A DNA stretch of 6,481 nt from assembly GCA_016177865.1 (NCBI GenBank), contig JACOUJ010000347.1, positions 1-6,481 of the forward strand. The letters are read 5' to 3'. The translations under genes were made by a program, and so were the position numbers. Of this stretch, positions 1 through 6,481 are shown piece after piece (within the stretch, counting starts at the first letter, position 1; the number at the start of each line of letters is the position of its first letter). Origin of the DNA: Candidatus Rokuibacteriota bacterium (GTDB lineage: Bacteria > Methylomirabilota > Methylomirabilia > Rokubacteriales > JACOUJ01). The notes beneath the pieces were generated by a model. That model was not told the origin of the DNA, made no database searches, and saw nothing but the letters and a program-made list of their open reading frames with translations.

Positions 1-724
1 GGCGCGCCGCCTCGTACTCGAGGGCCCGCTGCACATGTTTGAAGGAGTTCATGTTCTTGATCTCGACCTTGACGCCCAGCTCGTCGCTCCCCCAGGGACG
101 GAGAGAGATGTTCGCGTCGCAGCGGAGCGAGCCCTCCTCCATGTTCCTGTCGCAGACGCGGAGGGCCCGAAGAATGGACCGAAGCTGGCGGACGTACTCG
201 GCCGCCTCGGCGGGCTCCCGGAGCTCCGGCTTCGAGACGATCTCCATGAGCGGCACGCCGGAGCGATTGAAGTCCACCCAGCTCCACGCCGCCTCAGCGA
301 AGGTCGTGGGATGGACGAGCTTCCCGACATCCTCCTCCAGGTGAAGGCGCTGGATCCCGATGCGGCGACGCCCCCCCTCGTGCTCGACCTCAAGCCACCC
401 CTCCTCGGCGAGCGGTTGCTCGTACTGGGAGATCTGAAAGTTCTTCGGCATGTCCGGGTAGAAGTAGTGCTTGCGCGCAAAGCGGCAACTGGGGTTGATC
501 CAGCAGTGAAGCGCCCGCGCCGTACGGATGGCAAACTCGATGGCCCGCCGGTTGATCACCGGCAGCACCCCGGGCATCCCCTGACAGATCGGACAGGTCT
601 GGCCGTTCGCCGCCGCCCCGAACGCGGCCGAGCAGCCGCAGAACATCTTCGAGTGAGTCAGAAGTTGGGCGTGCACTTCGAGCCCGATCACGACCTCATA
701 GTGGTTCGTCATCGTCGTGATCAT
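1..724 (-). CDS. gatB: Asp/Glu-tRNA amidotransferase subunit B, 3'-truncated
   Basis: GatB is the tRNA-binding and kinase-like subunit of the GatCAB amidotransferase. It activates the side chain of Asp-tRNA(Asn) or Glu-tRNA(Gln) with ATP and receives ammonia from GatA. The frame stays open for 241 codons to the left edge, about half the usual length of roughly 480. The missing part is the end of the cradle domain plus the helical and YqeY-like tail that grip the tRNA. Visible family motifs are GLEVHAQL (residues 14-21, with conserved E16 and H18), a four-cysteine C29xC31...C44PxC47 site that binds zinc in some GatB proteins, a KHYFYPDMPKNFQISQY segment (85-101), HLEEDVGK (128-135), DFNRSGVPLMEIVSKPE (151-167), EEGSLRCDAN (196-205) and VEIKNMNSF (220-228). 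The ATG at 724 overlaps the gatA stop as ATGA and has a weak GGGA seven bases upstream. A second in-frame ATG at 712 would also give a family-like N-terminus, but its nearest purine-rich site is too far away. Confidence 0.97.
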   Translation of the reverse strand, partial: MITTMTNHYEVVIGLEVHAQLLTHSKMFCGCSAAFGAAANGQTCPICQGMPGVLPVINRRAIEFAIRTARALHCWINPSCRFARKHYFYPDMPKNFQISQYEQPLAEEGWLEVEHEGGRRRIGIQRLHLEEDVGKLVHPTTFAEAAWSWVDFNRSGVPLMEIVSKPELREPAEAAEYVRQLRSILRALRVCDRNMEEGSLRCDANISLRPWGSDELGVKVEIKNMNSFKHVQRALEYEAAR

Positions 725-2202
725 GTTCCCGTCCCCGCGAGCGGAGGCCGCCGCCGGTGCCAGTCCGTCGCCTGCTCGTAGGCGTGCGCGCCCCGGAGGA
801 GCGTCGCTTCATCAAGGGCCCGACCGATCAGCTGGAGCCCGATCGGAAGGCCCCGTGGGGTGAATCCGCAGGGGATGGAGATCGCAGGAAGGGCGGCGAG
901 GTTCGCCGAGATGGTGAAGATGTCGGAGAGATACATCTCCAGGGGGTCAGCCGTCTTCTCACCCAGGCGGAAGGCCGCGCTGGGTGAGGTCGGCGTGACG
1001 ATCAGGTCCACCTTCCCAAAGGCCGTTTCAAAGTCCCGCTTGATGAGGGTCCGGACCCGCTGGGCCTTTCCATAGTAGGCCTCGTAGTAGCCGGCGCTCA
1101 GGGCGTAGGTGCCCAACATGATCCGCCGCTTGACCTCCGGCCCGAATCCCCCGGCGCGGGTCCGACCATACACCTGGATGAGGTCTTTTCCGCCCGGGGC
1201 GCGGAGGCCGTACTTGACCCCGTCGTATCGGGCGAGGTTCGAAGAGGCCTCGGCCGGCGCGATGAGATAGTAGGTCGCCACGGCATATTTCGTGTGAGGG
1301 AGAGAGACCCGCTCTACGCGCGCCCCGAGTTTTTCCAGGACTCGGATCGCCTCCGTGACGGCGTCCTCCACCTCCCGGTCCATCCCCTCGACGAAATACT
1401 CCTCAGGGACACCGATCCGAAGCCCCTCAATCCCCTCGCCGAGAACCGCCTGATAGTCAGGAATTGGCCGGTCGGCGGAGGTCGAGTCCAGGGGATCGTG
1501 CCCCGCGATCGCCTCGAGGAGGAGCGCCGCATCTCGCACATCCTTCGTGAGCGGCCCGATCTGATCGAGCGACGAGGCAAAGGCGACAAGACCATAGCGG
1601 GAGACCCGGCCGTAGGTCGGCTTGAGGCCCACGACCCCGGAGAGGGCCGCGGGCTGGCGGATCGAACCGCCCGTGTCGGTCCCAAGGGCGCCTGCGCAGA
1701 GGTCCCCGGCCACGGCTGCGGCCGAACCGCCTGAAGAGCCGCCAGGGACGCGATCCAGATCCCAGGGATTCCGCGTGGGGAAAAAGGCTGAGTTCTCCGT
1801 CGACGAGCCCATCGCGAACTCGTCCATATTGGTCTTGCCGAGGATCACTGCCCCGGCGGCTTGAAGTCGAAGGATCACCGTGGCGTCGTAGGGAGGGATA
1901 AATCCGGTCAGGATCTTCGAGCCACAACTGGTCGGGACCCCTTTGGTGCAGATCACGTCCTTGATGGCGAGCGGGATCCCCTCCAGCGGACCGAGCGGCT
2001 CGCCCTTCGCAATCCGCCGATCCACCGCCTGGGCCCGGGCCAGGGCGGAGTCTCGGGTGACCGTCAGATAGGCCCCGAGCTTCGGGTTAATCGCGTCAAT
2101 CCGCGCGAGATACGACCGGATAAGGGCTTCTGCCCCGAGCTCGCCCGCCCGGAGCTTCCGGCGCGCCTCATGAATCGTGAGTGTGGACGGCTCCACGGTC
2201 AC
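721..2202 (-). CDS. gatA: Asp/Glu-tRNA amidotransferase subunit A (glutaminase)
   Basis: GatA is the amidase-signature subunit of GatCAB. It hydrolyses glutamine and passes ammonia to GatB to amidate misacylated Asp-tRNA(Asn) or Glu-tRNA(Gln) in the cytoplasm. The 493-residue product matches the usual length of about 485. The amidase-signature Ser-cisSer-Lys triad is intact: K81 in AIKDV, S156 in GGSSGGS (154-160) and the nucleophile S180 in DTGGS. Other family blocks are GKTNMDEFAMGSSTENSAF (122-140), GLKPTYGRVSRYGL (192-205), EVKRRIMLGTYALSAGYY in the middle of the protein, and a C-terminal PTSPSAAFRLGEK plus NLAALPAISIPCG. No catalytic residue is missing. The longest frame starts at a GTG (2202) that overlaps the gatC stop as GTGA. 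A second in-frame GTG at 2196 has a much better placed Shine-Dalgarno site and may be the true start, giving 491 residues. gatC lies immediately upstream and gatB overlaps the end, so the three subunits are probably made together. Confidence 0.98.
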   Translation of the reverse strand: MTVEPSTLTIHEARRKLRAGELGAEALIRSYLARIDAINPKLGAYLTVTRDSALARAQAVDRRIAKGEPLGPLEGIPLAIKDVICTKGVPTSCGSKILTGFIPPYDATVILRLQAAGAVILGKTNMDEFAMGSSTENSAFFPTRNPWDLDRVPGGSSGGSAAAVAGDLCAGALGTDTGGSIRQPAALSGVVGLKPTYGRVSRYGLVAFASSLDQIGPLTKDVRDAALLLEAIAGHDPLDSTSADRPIPDYQAVLGEGIEGLRIGVPEEYFVEGMDREVEDAVTEAIRVLEKLGARVERVSLPHTKYAVATYYLIAPAEASSNLARYDGVKYGLRAPGGKDLIQVYGRTRAGGFGPEVKRRIMLGTYALSAGYYEAYYGKAQRVRTLIKRDFETAFGKVDLIVTPTSPSAAFRLGEKTADPLEMYLSDIFTISANLAALPAISIPCGFTPRGLPIGLQLIGRALDEATLLRGAHAYEQATDWHRRRPPLAGTGT

Positions 2203-2495
2203 TCCTCGATGATCTTGGGCACCCGGACCAAGTCTCCCTCGCGCTCGGGCGCGTTCTGAAGCATCGCGTCCACCGGGTAGGACGGGCGGACCTCGTCTTC
2301 CCGCATGACGTTCACCATGGGAATGGCGTGGGAGGTTGGCTCGACGTCGCTCGTGTCCAGCTCGCGGAGCTGGTCGATGTAGGCGAGGATACTGGACAGC
2401 TCCTCTCCCATCCCCGCCTTCTCTTCCTCGGACAGGGCGAGGCGCGCCAGGCGGGCGACGTGCTCCACTTCCTCACGACTGATCCTCGGGCTCAT
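2199..2495 (-). CDS. gatC: Asp/Glu-tRNA amidotransferase subunit C
   Basis: GatC is the small subunit that wraps around the GatA-GatB interface and stabilises the amidotransferase. It has no catalytic site. The 98-residue length is normal. The N-terminus reads ISREEVEHVARLARLALSEE (residues 5-24), the family hallmark, followed by a helix around ILAYIDQLRELDTSDVEPT and the MREDEVRPS block that packs on GatA. The ATG at 2495 overlaps the upstream helicase stop as ATGA. No Shine-Dalgarno sequence is seen ahead of it (the bases read AGAAACGCT), so its translation probably depends on ribosomes ending the helicase gene. A start here gives the standard family N-terminus, so the start is well supported despite the weak ribosome site. 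The last codons (GAG GAG TGA) double as the likely ribosome binding site for gatA. Confidence 0.97.
   Translation of the reverse strand: MSPRISREEVEHVARLARLALSEEEKAGMGEELSSILAYIDQLRELDTSDVEPTSHAIPMVNVMREDEVRPSYPVDAMLQNAPEREGDLVRVPKIIEE
2202..2207 (-). promoter_or_regulatory. Strong Shine-Dalgarno site of gatA, inside the end of gatC
   Basis: GAGGAG forms the last two codons of gatC and is the best ribosome binding site in the window. Its last G is also the first base of the GTG at 2202, so it cannot serve that start. It lies five bases before the GTG at 2196-2194, which argues that gatA starts there, two bases after the gatC stop. Confidence 0.65.
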
Positions 2496-4648
2496 AGCGT
2501 TTCTAGATTAGCATATTGCAGGGCCAGCCGTCGTCGCCCCACGCTCCCGAACGCAACACTCACGATGACATCGCTCCCGGTCCCCTCGATCCCGACGACG
2601 AGCCCCTCCCCGAAGCGCGGGTGACGCACCCGCTGCCCGACGCGGACGGGGAGGTCATCCCCATACGCCACCTCGGACTCATGGACCGTGGGGACAGTGA
2701 CGGCCCGAGCCGATCCCTCTCCGTTCAGATAGACGAGGGCCCCCTGCGGGATCTCCATGAGGAAACGAGACGGCTCGCTCCACTCCCCGGCGCCGTGGAG
2801 GCGCCGGTGGAGCGCGTAGCTCAAGAAGAGCAGACGCTTCGCCCGGGTCATCCCCACGTAGCAGAGTCGCCGCTCCTCCTCCAACTCCTCCTCGTCTTCC
2901 AGTGAGCGCGCGTAGGGAAAGACCCCTTCTTCGAGACCGGTGAGAAAGACGACGGGAAACTCAAGTCCCTTCGCCGAGTGGACAGTCATGAGCGTCACGG
3001 CTGAGCCTCCGGGTTTCCATTCGTCCACATCGGAGATGAGGGCAACAGAATCCAGGAAGGCGGAGAGCCCGCCGGCTTCTTTCTCGGTAAACTCCTCGGT
3101 GGCCGAGACCAGTTCCTGCAGGTTCTTGAGTCGCTCCTCGGCCTCAACCGTCTTTTCCTGCCGGAGGACCTCGAGGAGGCCGGACTCTTCCAGGGCCGCC
3201 TGGACAAAATCCGGGAGGGTCACAACCGACAGTTTGGCTCTCAGGCGGTCGAACAAACCAGCGAACTCCCGAAGAGTCTGGCGCTGACGCGCGGGGATTT
3301 CCTCGACGGTGAGGCTCGCGCATGCCTCCAGAAGCGAGCGACCGGAGCGTGCGGCTCCCACCTCCAGGCGCTGGAGCGTTGTCTTGCCGATCCCGCGCGC
3401 AGGGACCCCGATGGCGCGTCGAAAGGCGAGATCATCGGCCGGATTGACGATCAGCCGGAGATAAGACAGGGCATCCTTGATCTCCCGCCGCTCGTAGAAT
3501 CGAACGCCCCCAACGATCACGTACGGAATCCCGCTCCGGCGCAGTCGGTCTTCCAGCACCCGGGACTGGGCGTTGATCCGGTAGAAGATGGCCACCTCGC
3601 GATAGTCCACGCCGCGGTCGCGGCGGAGGCGGCTCACCATCTCCGCGACGAACGCGGCCTCCTCCGTCTCGTCCCACGCCCGGTAGCAGGCCGCCCTCTC
3701 CCCTTCATCGTTTTCCGTCCAGAGGGTTTTCCCCTTGCGCCCGAGGTTGTGGGCGATCACTCCTCCCGCGATCTCGAGGATGCGCTTCGTCGAGCGATAG
3801 TTTTGCTCGAGGCGCACCACGCGGCAGTCAGGAAAGTCCCGCTCGAAATCCAGGATGTTCCTGAGATCGGCCCCGCGCCATCGGTACACACTCTGGTCGT
3901 CATCACCGACGACGCAGAGATTCCAGTGCTCGGCGACGAGGAGGCATATCAGCCGATACTGGGCGTGGTTGGTGTCTTGGTACTCATCCACCAGGACATA
4001 CCGCCACCGGTCACGGTAGCGGCTCAAGACCTCCGGACATCGCTCGAAAAGCTCGACCGTCTTCGCGAGGAGGTCATCAAAGTCGAGGGCCCCGATCTCC
4101 CCGAGCCGCGACTGGTAGCGCCGGTAGACCTCGGCGACTCGCTCTTCGCGAGGGCCCCCGGCTTCGGCTGCCAGGGCCTGAGGATCTTGGAGCTGATTCT
4201 TCGCCTGGCTGATTCGGTGGACGACAACAGCCGGGGGAAGGGCGCGCTCGTCGAGGGCGAGGCCCCGCATGATTTCTTTCATGAGGGTCAGGCGGTCCTC
4301 TTCGTCGTAGATGACGAAGTCTCGCTTGCCGCCAAGGTGGTGGATCTCCTGGCGGAGGATACGAACGCACGTTGAGTGGAAGGTGGCGATGAGCGGCGGG
4401 ACGAACCCGAAGGGGAGGAGGAGGTCGGCGACGCGCCGGGCCATCTCCTCGGCCGCCTTGTTGGTGAAGGTGACCGCGAGGATCTGACTCGGGTGGAGAC
4501 CACACCCTGCCAGGAGATGGGCGATCCGGTGGGCGATGACGCGGGTCTTCCCGCTCCCTGCCCCGGCCAGGACCAAGAGCGGCCCCTCCGTATGACAGAC
4601 CGCCTCCCGTTGGGGCGGATTCAGGCCCTCAAGAATGCCCTCGATCAT
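2492..4648 (-). CDS. pcrA: ATP-dependent DNA helicase, PcrA/UvrD family (SF1A)
   Basis: This is a 3'-5' DNA helicase of the PcrA/UvrD/Rep group, which acts in nucleotide excision repair, replication restart and removal of stalled RNA polymerase. All SF1A motifs are present. Numbering is from the alternative upstream TTG start (subtract 9 for the ATG): Q motif LNPPQREAV (18-26), Walker A AGAGSGKT (37-44), motif Ia AVTFTNKAAEEM, motif Ib TFHST (98-102), Walker B VLVDEYQDTN (227-236), motif III VGDDDQSVYRWRGA (256-269), motif IV QNYRS (291-295), motif V TVHSAKGLEFPVVFLTG (564-580) and motif VI EERRLCYVGMTRAK (600-613). Residues 676-727 form a Tudor-like tail (VRVGQRVRHPRFGEG...) of the kind that binds RNA polymerase in PcrA and UvrD. 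I chose the ATG at 4648 because it gives the short N-terminus typical of the family (MIEGILEGLN) and has a GGAG nine bases upstream. A TTG at 4675 would give 727 residues, with AGGA abutting it. PcrA and UvrD cannot be separated by eye; the tail resembles PcrA. Confidence 0.95.
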   Translation of the reverse strand: MIEGILEGLNPPQREAVCHTEGPLLVLAGAGSGKTRVIAHRIAHLLAGCGLHPSQILAVTFTNKAAEEMARRVADLLLPFGFVPPLIATFHSTCVRILRQEIHHLGGKRDFVIYDEEDRLTLMKEIMRGLALDERALPPAVVVHRISQAKNQLQDPQALAAEAGGPREERVAEVYRRYQSRLGEIGALDFDDLLAKTVELFERCPEVLSRYRDRWRYVLVDEYQDTNHAQYRLICLLVAEHWNLCVVGDDDQSVYRWRGADLRNILDFERDFPDCRVVRLEQNYRSTKRILEIAGGVIAHNLGRKGKTLWTENDEGERAACYRAWDETEEAAFVAEMVSRLRRDRGVDYREVAIFYRINAQSRVLEDRLRRSGIPYVIVGGVRFYERREIKDALSYLRLIVNPADDLAFRRAIGVPARGIGKTTLQRLEVGAARSGRSLLEACASLTVEEIPARQRQTLREFAGLFDRLRAKLSVVTLPDFVQAALEESGLLEVLRQEKTVEAEERLKNLQELVSATEEFTEKEAGGLSAFLDSVALISDVDEWKPGGSAVTLMTVHSAKGLEFPVVFLTGLEEGVFPYARSLEDEEELEEERRLCYVGMTRAKRLLFLSYALHRRLHGAGEWSEPSRFLMEIPQGALVYLNGEGSARAVTVPTVHESEVAYGDDLPVRVGQRVRHPRFGEGLVVGIEGTGSDVIVSVAFGSVGRRRLALQYANLETL

Positions 4649-4657
4649 TTCTCCGAA

Positions 4658-4661
4658 CTCC
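4658..4661 (-). promoter_or_regulatory. Candidate ribosome binding site of pcrA
   Basis: GGAG lies nine bases before the ATG at 4648, an acceptable Shine-Dalgarno spacing. A second GGAG at 4651-4654 is only two bases away and too close to serve. This site favours the ATG over the TTG at 4675. Confidence 0.5.
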
Positions 4662-4679
4662 GTCGCTCCCGCCAATCCT

Positions 4680-4690
4680 ACGCTTCGCGT
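4680..4690 (-). repeat. Small perfect inverted repeat upstream of pcrA
   Basis: The minus strand reads ACGC GAA GCGT, a 4-bp perfect stem with a GAA triloop. Its core, GCGAAGC, is the heptamer known from oligonucleotide work to form an unusually stable DNA mini-hairpin. It sits 4 bases upstream of the TTG at 4675 and 31 bases upstream of the ATG at 4648. A repeat this short can occur by chance in GC-rich DNA, so a function is only a possibility. Confidence 0.4.
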
Positions 4691-4751
4691 GCCCCGGACC
4701 GGTGAGACCTCGGATCATCCTGGGGATGGTGAATGACGGCAGGGGACCGAT

Positions 4752-6481
<1,730 letters not shown>

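Larger units (their letters stand above)
4649..4751 (-). other. Spacer between glmS and pcrA
   Basis: This is the only noncoding stretch of note (103 bases if the helicase starts at 4648). I see no stem followed by a T-run, so there is no classical intrinsic terminator after glmS, and no clear -35/-10 pair. The hexamer CGGTCC occurs twice. Read-through from glmS into the helicase is the simplest reading. A small hairpin lies near its downstream end. Confidence 0.6.

Noticed and set aside
1..8. The palindrome GGCGCGCC at the left edge
   Set aside because: It lies inside the gatB coding frame (Ala-Ala-Arg codons) and is expected in GC-rich DNA; nothing suggests a function.
35..781. A 248-codon open frame on the plus strand, opposite gatB and the end of gatA
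   Set aside because: It has low-complexity, Arg/Pro/Asp-rich composition and no motif, and it lies across a well-conserved gatB frame. It is a shadow frame.
2500..2550. A possible promoter for gatC in the AT-rich end of the helicase gene
   Set aside because: TATGCT resembles a -10 box, but no -35-like element lies 16-18 bases upstream; that region is GC-rich.
3749..4375. A 208-codon plus-strand frame inside the helicase gene
   Set aside because: It overlaps the conserved helicase motifs in antisense and has no family resemblance or credible start signal.
4676..4751. A possible intrinsic terminator after glmS
   Set aside because: No stem of useful length is followed by a T-run on the minus strand. 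The short ACGC-GAA-GCGT hairpin is followed by AGGA, not T.

Overview
The window is a compact stretch of ordinary bacterial housekeeping genes, all read on the minus strand. In transcription order (right to left) they are glmS (start cut off by the right edge), a pcrA/uvrD-type superfamily 1 helicase, gatC, gatA and gatB (end cut off by the left edge). Almost every base is coding. The only real gap is about 100 bases between glmS and the helicase. I see no mobile element, CRISPR array, tRNA, rRNA or convincing promoter or terminator.

The DNA is GC-rich: lines I sampled run from about 60% to 75% G+C. The genes use GC-rich codons throughout, and the proteins are typical full-length bacterial family members. 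The presence of GatCAB means the organism makes Gln-tRNA(Gln), Asn-tRNA(Asn) or both by transamidation; the window cannot say which. The sequence alone does not fix the taxon. A GC-rich lineage such as Methylomirabilota/Rokubacteria or a deltaproteobacterial-type group is a low-confidence guess.

Layout: 4752-6481 encodes GlmS, the glutamine-dependent enzyme that makes glucosamine-6-phosphate for cell-wall precursors. Bases 4649-4751 are a short spacer with one tiny hairpin. Bases 2492-4648 encode the helicase, complete from Q motif to C-terminal RNA-polymerase-binding-type tail. Bases 2199-2495 (gatC), 721-2202 (gatA) and 1-724 (gatB) encode the three subunits of the aminoacyl-tRNA amidotransferase. 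The pcrA-gatC and gatA-gatB junctions are ATGA overlaps. The gatC-gatA junction is either a GTGA overlap or a 2-base gap, depending on which GTG starts gatA. This points to one translationally coupled unit, with glmS probably upstream in the same transcript.

I found no previously undescribed system. The points worth a second look are start-codon choices, the translational coupling of a repair/transcription helicase to tRNA amidotransferase genes, and small-scale features at the gene junctions.
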